Source: Paenibacillus abyssi (GTDB taxonomy: Bacteria; Bacillota; Bacilli; Paenibacillales; Paenibacillaceae). Taken from it: a stretch of DNA of 64,000 nucleotides. The notes under the pieces are model-generated. The model was given only the letters and a program-made list of their open reading frames with translations, was not told where the DNA came from and did no database searches. The position numbers and the translations under genes are program-made. The stretch covers positions 1 to 64,000 of the forward strand of contig NZ_BMGR01000013.1 in assembly GCF_014640295.1 (NCBI RefSeq), read 5' to 3'. How positions within the stretch are numbered: the first letter of the stretch is position 1; every line of letters begins with the position of its first letter. This document shows, piece after piece, positions 34,308-42,177 of this stretch.

Positions 34308-35415
34308 TATGCTGCAAAATGCGGCAAGGCTTCAAACCCCTCTCCTATGGGGACAAGCGTCCTGTGATTCCTTAATGGGACGTTACCTTCCGGAGGAACT
34401 TCCGCCTGCCGGCAAATGGCATTACCATCAAGGTATCTTCCTGTATAGCATGCTGAAGGTGTGGGAGCAAACGGGCGATGATGCCTATCTGCAGTATCCG
34501 AAACGCTACGTGGACGGATTGGTGGACGCGTACGGGAACTTTCTGTTCGCAAGGGATGAGCTTGATGCCGTCATGCCCGGGTTGCTGCTGTTTACTCTTG
34601 ACGAGAGATTTGGTGAACCGCGCTATCGGGCGGCCGCGGATAAGCTGAGACAGCTGTTTCGCACATTGAACAAAACCTCCGAAGGAGCATTCTGGCACAA
34701 GGATAAATATCCGTACCAAATGTGGCTGGACGGATTGTATATGGGCGGTGTATTCGCCCTGCAGTACGCTGACCGTTACGGCGACGGCGAATTGGTTCCT
34801 ATGGTTGCGGATTGGGAGAGATTAATGCGCAAGCATATGTACGACGAGACAACGGGTCTCTTGTTCCATGCTTGGGACGAGAGCCGGGAATTTCCTTGGG
34901 CGAATCCTGCAACAGGCTGCTCTCCGGAATTATGGGGCAGATCGCTGGGCTGGTACGGCATGGCATTGGCGGATTTCCTGGACATCCTGCCGTCCGGTCA
35001 CCCGGCTGCTGAGGAATGGAAAGGGGTTCTCGGCAGATTCGTTCAGGGGCTGATCCGTTTCCAGGATCCGTCAAGCGGGCTGTGGTACCAGGTCGTCGAC
35101 AAAGGCGAGCTTCCGGACAACTGGCTGGAAACCTCTTGTTCCAGTCTGTTTGTCTACGCGATCTCGAAAGCCGTCAAACACGGCTGTATCGGCAAAGAGC
35201 ATCTGGAAGCGGCGAGGAAGGGATATGAAGGACTGATTGCACGGGTTCGGTTCGATGAGCGGGGGCTTATTGTTCCCGACATCTGCATCGGCACATCCGC
35301 AGGCGATTACCAGAACTATGTCACGAGACCAGTGAGCGAGAATGACCTTCACGGGGCGGGGGCTTTCATACTGGCATGCGCAGAAATGGAGCAATGGCAT
35401 CATGAGCAGCTATAA
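34294..35415 (+). CDS. GH105 unsaturated rhamnogalacturonyl hydrolase (YteR/YesR-like)
   Basis: 373-aa (alpha/alpha)6-barrel enzyme that removes the 4,5-unsaturated galacturonate left by lyases. The catalytic Asp is Asp146 in MWLDGLYMGGVF, equivalent to Asp143 of YteR. Other family blocks are KWHYHQGIFLYSML, LLFHAWDES, WGRSLGWYGMALADFLD and VSENDLHGAGAFILA. The ATG at 34294 follows GAGAGGAG at ten bases, inside the end of the MFS gene. It acts inside the cell on imported oligosaccharides. Confidence 0.93.
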   Translation: MGPNDMLQNAARLQTPLLWGQASCDSLMGRYLPEELPPAGKWHYHQGIFLYSMLKVWEQTGDDAYLQYPKRYVDGLVDAYGNFLFARDELDAVMPGLLLFTLDERFGEPRYRAAADKLRQLFRTLNKTSEGAFWHKDKYPYQMWLDGLYMGGVFALQYADRYGDGELVPMVADWERLMRKHMYDETTGLLFHAWDESREFPWANPATGCSPELWGRSLGWYGMALADFLDILPSGHPAAEEWKGVLGRFVQGLIRFQDPSSGLWYQVVDKGELPDNWLETSCSSLFVYAISKAVKHGCIGKEHLEAARKGYEGLIARVRFDERGLIVPDICIGTSAGDYQNYVTRPVSENDLHGAGAFILACAEMEQWHHEQL

Positions 35416-35486
35416 TATTCTGTCGTTCAGTGTCTTTAGTGATGGGGTAACGGACATTGTCTTGAAGAAGTCAGGAGGTGCTGTAC

Positions 35487-35804
35487 GTGAAAAAAATCGG
35501 AGAGTGGGAAGCGGCAGAGCCAGGAGTGAAACGGAAAATATTCGAGCCGGGCGATCATCTGATGATGATGGAGGTTCATTTCGAGAAAGGAGCTGAGGGT
35601 TATCGTCACCGCCATCCCCATGAACAATTCAGCTATTGCATGCAGGGCAGGCTGGAGTTCTATATCGGGGATAGCGTTACCATCCTGCAGCAGGGAGAAA
35701 CGATATGCGTTCCGGGCGGCGCGGAGCATGGTGTGAAAGCGCTTGAGCCATCCGTACTGCTGGACACGTTTACGCCGCTGCGGCTCGATCTCCTGAGCGA
35801 ATAA
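35487..35804 (+). CDS. KdgF-like cupin
   Basis: 105-aa single-domain cupin. The metal site is visible in HRHPHEQFSYCMQG (two His, Glu) and in PGGAEHGV (third His). KdgF converts unsaturated uronates into linear ketonised sugars, and this protein's size, motifs and position after a GH105 enzyme fit that step. GTG start at 35487, eight bases after AGGAGG. The in-frame GTG at 35478 overlaps that site. Last gene of the pectin operon. Confidence 0.82.
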   Translation: MKKIGEWEAAEPGVKRKIFEPGDHLMMMEVHFEKGAEGYRHRHPHEQFSYCMQGRLEFYIGDSVTILQQGETICVPGGAEHGVKALEPSVLLDTFTPLRLDLLSE

Positions 35805-35805
35805 A

Positions 35806-35876
35806 AGTGCACCCCTTAGAATAGACATTGGTAAAACCCCAGGGATACCGATGAATACTAGGGGGTGCATTTTTAT
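35806..35876 (+). terminator. Y-shaped inverted repeat, terminator or small MITE
   Basis: Outer arms (AAAAGTGCACCCCTTAG and its complement ending in GTGCATTTTT) enclose an inner hairpin (CATTGGTA/TACCGATG). The A-tract before and the T-tract after allow termination on both strands. The shape and near-perfect terminal repeats also fit a short non-autonomous mobile element. Confidence 0.7.
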
Positions 35877-35986
35877 ACTGGCAATAAAAGCTCAAACATT
35901 ATCCTGAATCAATTAAGATTGAGATGATTCACAGGAGGATCTTTCATTTTCCGCCGGGTACCTGCTCGTTTTATCTGGGATTGAAA

Positions 35987-35995
35987 TGATATAAT
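35987..35995 (+). promoter_or_regulatory. Extended -10 promoter of the FadR-type gene
   Basis: TGATATAAT, a perfect -10 with the extended TG. No good -35 is seen. It lies 59 bp before the regulator start. Confidence 0.5.
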
Positions 35996-36053
35996 AGTTA
36001 AGAAGGATAAGAGCTATACATATATATTCACAAGAAAGTACGAGGCCGGATAG

Positions 36054-36734
36054 ATGAACAAAATAAAACGAAGATTAGTGCATGAACTTGCAGCAAAAGA
36101 AATTCAAAAGTATATTCGGGAACAAGGCTTTGGCGAAGGGGACAAGCTTCCTTCCCTCGAGGAGTTAGCCTCTGTTCTCGGTGTGGGACGCTCCTCTTTA
36201 AGGGAAGCGCTCCGCTCTTTGCAAGCTATGGATATGATCGAGATGATTAACGGCAAAGGCGTGTACGTAAAGGATACGCATTCTTATCGTATATCCGCCA
36301 AGGTCAAGGTAGATGATGTAAAACGGTCTATGCTGCAAGTCAGCGAGGTGAGGAGAGCGCTGGAAGGAATGGCGGTAGAACTCGCGGCGGCTCGGGCCAC
36401 AGATCAAATGATCAAAGAAATGGAGTATTACATCTCGGAAATCAAACGATATTCTGAGAACCAGATGGATACGTCCGAATTAGATATCAAATTTCACCAA
36501 ACGATTTATAAGGCGTCAGATAATCCCGTCCTAGAAAGTGTAATCTTGTCCATGTGGAAAATGTTCGAGGTATTCTGGAGCAATCCGTTTGGGGACAATC
36601 AACTTTTCGAAGCTACACTGCCGATCCACTTTACGCTTGCGGAAGCGATCAAAAATAAAGACGGCCAAAAAGCGCGGGCGGAATTCAATAAGCTGATGGA
36701 CGCGGTTGAAGCCACTATTCATGAAGCGGAATGA
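36054..36734 (+). CDS. FadR-subfamily GntR regulator
   Basis: 226-aa regulator with an N-terminal winged helix (LPSLEELASVLGVGRSSLREALRSLQAMDMI, GKGVYV) and a C-terminal FCD ligand domain (LEGMAVELAAARATDQ; DIKFHQTIYKASDNPVL, whose Asp and His help bind a metal and carboxylate ligand). Members usually repress catabolic operons and release on small organic acids. It stands directly before the ATC-type operon and is its probable repressor through the inverted repeat at 36768. A 13-bp hairpin straddles its stop codon. Confidence 0.92.
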   Translation: MNKIKRRLVHELAAKEIQKYIREQGFGEGDKLPSLEELASVLGVGRSSLREALRSLQAMDMIEMINGKGVYVKDTHSYRISAKVKVDDVKRSMLQVSEVRRALEGMAVELAAARATDQMIKEMEYYISEIKRYSENQMDTSELDIKFHQTIYKASDNPVLESVILSMWKMFEVFWSNPFGDNQLFEATLPIHFTLAEAIKNKDGQKARAEFNKLMDAVEATIHEAE

Positions 36735-36743
36735 ATAGTGGCT
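36710..36743 (+). repeat. 13-bp hairpin straddling the regulator stop codon
   Basis: AGCCACTATTCAT at 36710-36722 and its exact complement at 36731-36743. The stop codon is in the right arm. There is no T-tract, so simple termination is doubtful. Confidence 0.7.
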
Positions 36744-36751
36744 GATATTCG

Positions 36752-36781
36752 TTGACGGGTCCTTCTGGAGCATGTTAAAAT
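36752..36781 (+). promoter_or_regulatory. Promoter of the ATC-type operon
   Basis: TTGACG at 36752-36757, an 18-bp spacer and the extended -10 TGTTAAAAT (36773-36781). The -10 lies in the left arm of the large inverted repeat. Confidence 0.65.
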
Positions 36782-36830
36782 CAACCTATCAACCTATCAG
36801 ATAGGCTGATAGGTTGATTTTAACATGCTC
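36768..36830 (+). promoter_or_regulatory. 63-bp inverted repeat with perfect 24-bp arms, likely operator
   Basis: Arms at 36768-36791 and 36807-36830 are exact complements. The 15-base centre itself contains CCTATC-A-GATAGG, and AACCTATC is directly repeated. It covers the -10 and ends four bases before the GGAGGG ribosome site of the next gene. It can act as a DNA operator and also as a hairpin in the mRNA leader. Confidence 0.8.
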
Positions 36831-36850
36831 ATCCCGGAGGGATCACACAG

Positions 36851-38017
36851 ATGTCAGATCGTTCTTTAAACAAACAAACCCTTGTTGTCCATGATGTTCA
36901 CAACGAACAATACCATGGTGCCGTAACTATGCCGATTTACCAGAACAGCTTGTTTACCTTTCATTCGTATGATGCATTTACAACCGCAATGAACGATCCA
37001 TTGAATCATCACCTGTATTCGCGGGGCAACAACCCCACTGTCAACGACTTGGAGAGACGGCTGGCATTGCTTGAAGGAGGAGAGCAGGCCAGGTGTTTTG
37101 CTTCTGGTATGGCCGCCATCTCGGCAGCTGTCCTTTCGGTCATTAAAAGCGGGGATCATATCATTTGTATTGACCAAGCCTATGGTCCTACAAAAGAACT
37201 GATCGGCTCTTATTTGCGGAAATTCGATATTGAAGCTACATTTGTAGACGGATCGAGCATGGATAATATTCAACAAGCCGTGAGGGACAACACCTCTCTC
37301 ATTTTTTTGGAAAGCCCCACCACGCTGCACTTCCAGCTTCAGAACTTGTCTGCGTGCGCAGAGTTAGCCAAATCCATCGGAGCGGCTACGATTATTGATA
37401 ACACATGGGCTACGCCTTGTTATCAAAATCCGCTTTCCTTAGGAATTGATCTGGTGATCCACTCGCTCACAAAGTATGTTTCCGGCCACAGCGACGGAAT
37501 GGGCGGTGTCGTCATCGGCTCTTCAGAACGCATGAAACATTTGGGGATGCACGAATTTTTGCTGCATGGCGGCATTATGTCCCCGATGACGGCGGCTTCG
37601 ATGATCAAAGGACTGCGCACGCTTCCTTTAAGAATGGAGAAATTCCAGGAGAATGGCCTGATTGTGGCTGGGTGGCTGGAGAAGCATCCCTTGGTGGCGA
37701 AGGTAAACCATCCAGGCTTGTCCTCGCACCCTCAGCATCATCTTGCTTTGAAACAAATGAGCGGTTCCAGCAGTTTGTTTTCTTTTGAAACGAATATCCC
37801 GTTATTGCAGATGCGATGTTGGGCGGAGCGGCTGACATTTTTCCGGATCGGTTTGAGCTGGGGCGGATACGAAAGTCTTATCACCGTTCACCCTTGCCAA
37901 AGGGAGTCCTCCTCCGTAGTTCGGATTTATGTGGGCCTTGAGGATCCTTATGAACTTATTGATGATTTGGCGCAGGCATTTGAATGTATTACTGAATTTG
38001 AAGGAGTGAGACGATGA
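36851..38017 (+). CDS. Cys/Met-metabolism PLP-dependent enzyme
   Basis: 388-aa fold-type I PLP enzyme of the cystathionine gamma-synthase / beta-lyase family. Schiff-base Lys208 lies in HSLTKYVSGHSD, and YSRGNNPT, CFASGMAAISA and IDNTWATPCYQNP are the standard cofactor-binding blocks. The family includes gamma- and beta-lyases and sulfhydrylases, and sequence alone does not settle the reaction. Context with ATC hydrolase and a carbamoylase suggests a sulfur amino acid such as cysteine as substrate. It overlaps the next gene by ATGA. Confidence 0.9.
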   Translation: MSDRSLNKQTLVVHDVHNEQYHGAVTMPIYQNSLFTFHSYDAFTTAMNDPLNHHLYSRGNNPTVNDLERRLALLEGGEQARCFASGMAAISAAVLSVIKSGDHIICIDQAYGPTKELIGSYLRKFDIEATFVDGSSMDNIQQAVRDNTSLIFLESPTTLHFQLQNLSACAELAKSIGAATIIDNTWATPCYQNPLSLGIDLVIHSLTKYVSGHSDGMGGVVIGSSERMKHLGMHEFLLHGGIMSPMTAASMIKGLRTLPLRMEKFQENGLIVAGWLEKHPLVAKVNHPGLSSHPQHHLALKQMSGSSSLFSFETNIPLLQMRCWAERLTFFRIGLSWGGYESLITVHPCQRESSSVVRIYVGLEDPYELIDDLAQAFECITEFEGVRR

Positions 38018-38520
38018 ACAACGAACAACAGCAGACGGAAAAGGAAACATTGGAACCGGCCAGCATGTATGCCATTATGGCTAAATTATTCGCCCATGTA
38101 TCGAAAGCGGTCGTGGATCGTTTTGGTGAGGAAGGCCGCCAAGCGGTCATGGAAGGCGTACGTACCTTCGGAGAAGAGCGGGGCCGGGATATTGCACGGC
38201 GTGCGGCAGCTGTCGGCGAGCCGAATGGGATCGAAAATTATTTGCCGAACTATGATATGGGCCGGAGTAATTTGTTCGAGTACGAAACGGTCTATCATCC
38301 GAAAGAAATCGAACAAACCTTCACGAAATGTGCTTTTGCCGAGCAGTGGAAGAAGGATGGTATGGAGGAGTACGGGATTCTGTACTGCCATATGATCGAT
38401 CCGGCGATTGCCAGAGGCTTCAACAAAAATTTTGAGGTCGTGCATGACCAATATATTTTAAAAGAAGGAACATGTCACTTCCGCTTTCAAATGAAAGACG
38501 AAGAGCCATCGGAGGGGTAG
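38014..38520 (+). CDS. L-2-amino-thiazoline-4-carboxylate (ATC) hydrolase family protein
   Basis: 168-aa cytoplasmic protein. GEEGRQAVMEGVRTFGEERGRDIARRA and the C-terminal LYCHMIDPAIARGFN with VVHDQYIL match the ATC hydrolase family, which opens the thiazoline ring to give a carbamoyl-cysteine. The family is broad and many members are uncharacterised. The M20 carbamoylase gene three bases downstream, which would do the next step, strengthens the assignment here. Confidence 0.8.
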   Translation: MNNEQQQTEKETLEPASMYAIMAKLFAHVSKAVVDRFGEEGRQAVMEGVRTFGEERGRDIARRAAAVGEPNGIENYLPNYDMGRSNLFEYETVYHPKEIEQTFTKCAFAEQWKKDGMEEYGILYCHMIDPAIARGFNKNFEVVHDQYILKEGTCHFRFQMKDEEPSEG

Positions 38521-38523
38521 TCT

Positions 38524-39768
38524 GTGGTTAACTCGGACCGGTTATGGAAACGAATTTTTGAATTGGCGGAGGTCGGGAAACAGAAAAGCGGAGGTATAAC
38601 AAGGCTGTCATTCACTGAGGAAGATAAGGCGGCGAAGACGCTTGTAGCTTCCTACATGAAAGAGGCCGGCTTAACTGTGCGTGAAGATGCGATTGGCAAC
38701 CTGATCGGCAGAAAAGAGGGAAAGACCCCGGATGCTCCGCTGATTGTATTAGGTTCTCATATCGATACGGTTCCCAATGGCGGCAGTTTTGACGGGGCTC
38801 TGGGTGTACTTTCGGGAATCGAGGTGCTGCACACTCTTCACGAGCAAGGTGTGGAAACGGACTCCCCGATCGAGGTTATTGCTTTTACGGATGAAGAGGG
38901 GACTCGTTTCCAATTCGGCATGATCGGCAGCCGCGCGTTTGCCGGGATTCTGGCCGATGAGCAAGTGGAAGGGGCCGTCGATTCGAACGGAACTTCCCTT
39001 GCCCAAGCGATGCGCGAGTCAGGCTTCAATCCGCAGGCGATTGCCGATGCTGCCAGAAAGCCAGGTTCCATCAAAGCGTATCTGGAAGTTCACATTGAGC
39101 AGGGAAAAGTGCTCGAAAACCGGGGCCTGCCTGTTGGCATTGTATCGGGAATTGCCGGCCCGTTATGGATGAAGTGGGTGATCACGGGAGAGGCAGGTCA
39201 TGCGGGCGCCACACCGATGGGATTGCGGAAAGATCCTTTAGCCGCTGCAGCGCGGTTGATGAGCTATTTTGAAGAGGAAGCGTCAAAATATCCGAACGCG
39301 GTTGCGACGGTGGGGACCATTTCGGTGAAACCCGGTGGAGTGAATGTGATTCCCGGACAGGTGGAATTTACGCTGGATTTGAGGGATATCGATGAAGAAG
39401 CCCGGGACGAAGTGGAATCCCGTTTGATCGATTTCGCCAATAAGGTATGTGAAGAGCGGGGCGTGGATTTTCATTTGGAGACACTCCAACGTGTGCCCCC
39501 TGTGCCTTGTTCAGAGCCACTGCAGCAAGTGATCCGGCAAGCCGTGCGCCAAGAGGGCCTTGAAGACTTCTGCCTGCCCAGCGGAGCGGGGCATGATGGG
39601 ATGCAGTTTAAGGAGCTGTGCCCGGTGGGCATGATTTTTGTGCGCTCCAAGGACGGGGTGAGCCACAATCCCGCGGAGTGGAGTTCTAAAGAGGATTGCG
39701 GCCAGGCAGCGGACGTTCTTTACCGCGTGGTGTCGGAGCTTTCCAGGAACGAACACCCTCTTGTGTAG
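38524..39768 (+). CDS. M20-family N-carbamoyl-L-amino-acid hydrolase / allantoate amidohydrolase
   Basis: 414-aa dinuclear-metal amidohydrolase of the AmaB/HyuC/AllC group. The metal-binding blocks are GSHIDTVPNGGSFDGALGVL, AFTDEEGTRF and the late PSGAGHDGMQ, with GEAGHAGATPM in the dimerisation domain. It would split an N-carbamoyl amino acid into amino acid, CO2 and ammonia. GTG start six bases after GGAGGGG. Third gene of the operon after the ATC hydrolase. Allantoate is an alternative substrate, but no purine genes are nearby. Confidence 0.9.
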   Translation: MVNSDRLWKRIFELAEVGKQKSGGITRLSFTEEDKAAKTLVASYMKEAGLTVREDAIGNLIGRKEGKTPDAPLIVLGSHIDTVPNGGSFDGALGVLSGIEVLHTLHEQGVETDSPIEVIAFTDEEGTRFQFGMIGSRAFAGILADEQVEGAVDSNGTSLAQAMRESGFNPQAIADAARKPGSIKAYLEVHIEQGKVLENRGLPVGIVSGIAGPLWMKWVITGEAGHAGATPMGLRKDPLAAAARLMSYFEEEASKYPNAVATVGTISVKPGGVNVIPGQVEFTLDLRDIDEEARDEVESRLIDFANKVCEERGVDFHLETLQRVPPVPCSEPLQQVIRQAVRQEGLEDFCLPSGAGHDGMQFKELCPVGMIFVRSKDGVSHNPAEWSSKEDCGQAADVLYRVVSELSRNEHPLV

Positions 39769-39924
39769 ACCACAACGATTATACCAAAGAGCATAACCCA
39801 AGACGGTGATCACACCGACAACCAGATACGATGATATTAGAGCGATCTCCTGATGTGAGATTAAAGGGCTGCAGACCCGTTTAAACTCCCATCCTACCGA
39901 GGCGCTCTTTTTAGTTTGTCATTT

Positions 39925-40452
39925 TCACCAAGCGCCTTTGCGTTCCAATTCAAGAAGCTTTGTTTTCATATCCATGCCGCCCCGATAGCCGGTAAGGGCG
40001 CCGTTCTTGCCGATTACGCGATGGCAGGGTATCGTAATCAAGATCGGATTCGCACCGATCGCAGCCCCGACAGCGCGTGCGGAAGAAGGATTCCGGATAT
40101 CCTTTGCAATATCCGAGTAGGACAGGGTTTGTCCGTACGGAATTCTGCCAAGCGCATTCCACACAGACACTTGAAACGGCGTTCCCCGAAAATCAAGCGG
40201 AACCGAAAAGCTTCTGCGCTCGCCCTGTAAATATTCAATGAGTTCATTCAGATAGGGCTCCATCTTGTTGTCATCCTGGACCAGCATGCGTCCGGGAAAC
40301 CGGCGGTTGATCCAGTCGGCCATTTCTTCAAAAGGTTTATTGTGCGAACCGACGTAACAAAGTCCTTCCGTCGTTGCCGCAACGTGCATCTTCCAGTCTT
40401 CATGGATCAATAACGTCCAATAGATCGCCGGGTTAGGGCTGCTGCTTTCCAT
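39925..40452 (-). CDS. adaB: Methylated-DNA--protein-cysteine methyltransferase (AdaB/Ogt)
   Basis: 175-aa suicide repair protein that moves alkyl groups from O6-alkylguanine to its own Cys143 in the motif IPCHRVI. The DNA-binding helix SARAVGAAIGANP precedes it, and the C-terminal YRGG block is present. Its start lies inside the end of adaA (20-bp overlap), giving coupled expression as in the Bacillus adaAB operon. Full length for the family. Confidence 0.94.
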   Translation of the reverse strand: MESSSPNPAIYWTLLIHEDWKMHVAATTEGLCYVGSHNKPFEEMADWINRRFPGRMLVQDDNKMEPYLNELIEYLQGERRSFSVPLDFRGTPFQVSVWNALGRIPYGQTLSYSDIAKDIRNPSSARAVGAAIGANPILITIPCHRVIGKNGALTGYRGGMDMKTKLLELERKGAW

Positions 40453-41032
40453 TCGGTGAAACCTCCAAAGTGGATTGGTTTTGTACTTGACGGTATTTTG
40501 CAGGCGTATGCCCGGTTTTCTTCTTGAACAAGGTTACGAAATAGGGGGTATTGTACAGTCCCACGCTTATTCCAATATCTGCAATGGCCTTATCTGTAGA
40601 GGCCAATTGCTCCTTGGCATTCTCTATTCTCTTGTGTTGAATATACTCCGCCGGTGTTATGCCCTTGATGCGCTTGAATGTCCGGTGCAAATGATACGGA
40701 CTCCCGTGGCTCATATCCGCCAATGTTTTCAATGTCAAAGATTCGGTATAATAGTTATCGATAAATTCCGTGACCAATGCTACCCACTCATCATTCGGCA
40801 AATGCTGACCGGTCGGTTTACACCGCTTGCATGGACGGAAATGCTCTGTGATTGCTTGCTCAGCATACTGGAAGATGTGAACATTCTCTTTGTTGGGTAC
40901 CCTGGATTTACAGGAAGGCCGGCAAAAGATGCCTGTTGTCTTTACCGCATAGAAAAACTGTCCATCGTAAGAGACGTCATTGCTGATAATGGCCTGCCAT
41001 TTGTCGTCCGTGAGTGAATTCGGATTCGTCAT
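40433..41032 (-). CDS. adaA: AdaA methylphosphotriester-DNA methyltransferase and activator
   Basis: 199-aa sensor of DNA methylation. The N-terminal zinc domain has Cys37, Cys41, Cys68 and Cys71 (FCRPSC, CKRCKP), one of which accepts methyl from phosphotriesters. The C-terminal AraC domain (LTLKTLADMSHGSPYHLHRTFKRIKG, IADIGISVGLYNTPYFVTLFKKKTG) then activates the operon. Start at 41032 follows GAGGTGA. The longer in-frame extension has no site. Drives its own operon. Confidence 0.94.
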   Translation of the reverse strand: MTNPNSLTDDKWQAIISNDVSYDGQFFYAVKTTGIFCRPSCKSRVPNKENVHIFQYAEQAITEHFRPCKRCKPTGQHLPNDEWVALVTEFIDNYYTESLTLKTLADMSHGSPYHLHRTFKRIKGITPAEYIQHKRIENAKEQLASTDKAIADIGISVGLYNTPYFVTLFKKKTGHTPAKYRQVQNQSTLEVSPNGKQQP

Positions 41033-41053
41033 TTTATTCACCTCTACACAATC

Positions 41054-41086
41054 ATTATACCTCGAGTGGTGAACGTACGTACTCAC
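41054..41086 (-). promoter_or_regulatory. adaAB promoter and possible Ada site
   Basis: On the minus strand a perfect TATAAT (41059-41054) is preceded by a poor -35 and a GTGA-N10-TCAC inverted repeat (41086-41069). This arrangement fits an activator-dependent promoter. The exact Ada target is not proven. Confidence 0.5.
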
Positions 41087-41223
41087 TTTCGAATGGAAGA
41101 GCAAGATAACAAAACGATAAATATCCCTTTTTATGAGTTATTTGGCGGGCGCGTCGAACGAGTGCTTGTTTCACATTAAGGACCGGCGGCTCTATAAAGC
41201 CATTCCGGTGGAACAAGATAAGT

Positions 41224-41277
41224 CAAAAAAACCTGCGCGCTCTTTGAGGGCGCGAGCTCCTCAGCGGCAGGTTTTGG
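41224..41277 (-). terminator. Terminator of the 69-aa gene
   Basis: Read on the minus strand, AACCTGC/GCAGGTT arms with an inner CGCGCCC/GAGCGCG hairpin are followed by seven T. Confidence 0.75.
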
Positions 41278-41280
41278 TTA

Positions 41281-41490
41281 TTATTCAGCACTGCTTGATC
41301 TTATCTTAAACCGAAATTCCGTTTTGAGAAAACAATCATCTGCGATAAAAACAGCCTCAATATCATGTTCTCTAATTAAGCCCCCGTAATCAATAAATTT
41401 ATTTCCGCGCCAAACGGAAACCGGGACTCTCAAAAACATGGCATTATCAAAATCGACCTGATTCTCAAGCCATTGATTTTGTATAAACAA
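41281..41490 (-). CDS. Small hypothetical protein
   Basis: 69-aa soluble protein (MFIQNQWLENQVDFDNAMFLRVPVSVWRGNK...). Alternating hydrophobic pattern suggests a small beta-rich domain. TTG start seven bases after GAGGTGATC, and a terminator follows its stop, which together support a real gene. Family not recognised. Flanked by adaA (41033, same strand) and by non-coding DNA. Confidence 0.55.
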   Translation of the reverse strand: MFIQNQWLENQVDFDNAMFLRVPVSVWRGNKFIDYGGLIREHDIEAVFIADDCFLKTEFRFKIRSSSAE

Positions 41491-41811
41491 TACAGATCAC
41501 CTCATATCTTTAATTGGTTTAAAGAATCGGAAGCATCTTTGTTTTCTTTTCCATGTTTGAGCTGCATAATGGACACAACGGTTCTTTATCAAATGAAAAA
41601 TTCTCTCTCATCCATCCAAAACACTCGTCTTCACAACACATCCAAATTGATGTTTGTACTAACTCGAGAGGTTCTTTAGATTTTTTTGAAAAGTACACGA
41701 TATCATCCCCTTAATTAACCATGAAATTTAAAAGAAAAGAACTGCTCAATATAAGGAACAGTTCTTATACAAACGAAGAGTTATTATTGATCACTTTGGT
41801 AATGTCTATGT

Positions 41812-42150
41812 CTAAGACGATTGTTCAGTGACTACCTTTGCCTTGAAAATATTGCCCAGCTTCCCGTCAAAGCGTTTGTTCAGCGGGTTTTTCATATCCC
41901 TGCCCAATTCCCGGAAAAACATATCCACTTCTAACGATTTTGTTTCCAGCAGCACGTTCAGGACGCCCGCAGAAGCGATATCCTGATTGTCGTCAAGGGG
42001 CACTGAGGTGACGATCATATACTTCTTCGTCAATGTCTTCATATGCCTCGAAAAGGACTCGATGAGCTCGTGGTTTTCAAATTCGTTTATTGCAAGCTGT
42101 CCCTGTGCCGTAAACCATAGCTCAACTTTCACTTTCATCTTTCCCTTCAC
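41812..42150 (-). CDS. Hypothetical protein paired with an AbrB-type regulator
   Basis: 112-aa soluble protein with a basic N-terminus (MKGKMKVKVELWFTAQG) and mixed helix/strand pattern. I recognise no family and see no PIN, MazF or RelE motif. GTG start seven bases after AGGAGA, 27 bp downstream of the AbrB-type gene, so the two form an operon. The region 41491-41811 before the next gene holds no other supported gene. Confidence 0.6.
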   Translation of the reverse strand: MKGKMKVKVELWFTAQGQLAINEFENHELIESFSRHMKTLTKKYMIVTSVPLDDNQDIASAGVLNVLLETKSLEVDMFFRELGRDMKNPLNKRFDGKLGNIFKAKVVTEQSS

Positions 42151-42177
42151 TTGTTTCTCCTGGAAATTCTCATCTAT

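Noticed and set aside
36735-36850. Riboswitch or T-box upstream of the Cys/Met-type enzyme
   Set aside because: The structure is a simple perfect inverted repeat without the conserved T-box or SAM-aptamer elements, and a repressor gene is adjacent.
39769-39890. Minus-strand stretch reading QEIALISSYLVVGVITVLGYALWYNR, like a transporter tail
   Set aside because: The frame continues only as antisense of the carbamoylase gene and has no start. It could be a fragment of a lost permease but is too short to call.
41134-41310. Frame MSYLAGASNECLFHIKDRRLYKAIPVE... between adaA and the 69-aa gene
   Set aside because: It runs through a terminator hairpin and has no ribosome site. A small gene remnant cannot be excluded, but nothing identifies it.
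41473-41679. 68-codon plus-strand frame
   Set aside because: It starts inside the ribosome-site region of the minus-strand 69-aa gene and has no site or recognisable content of its own.
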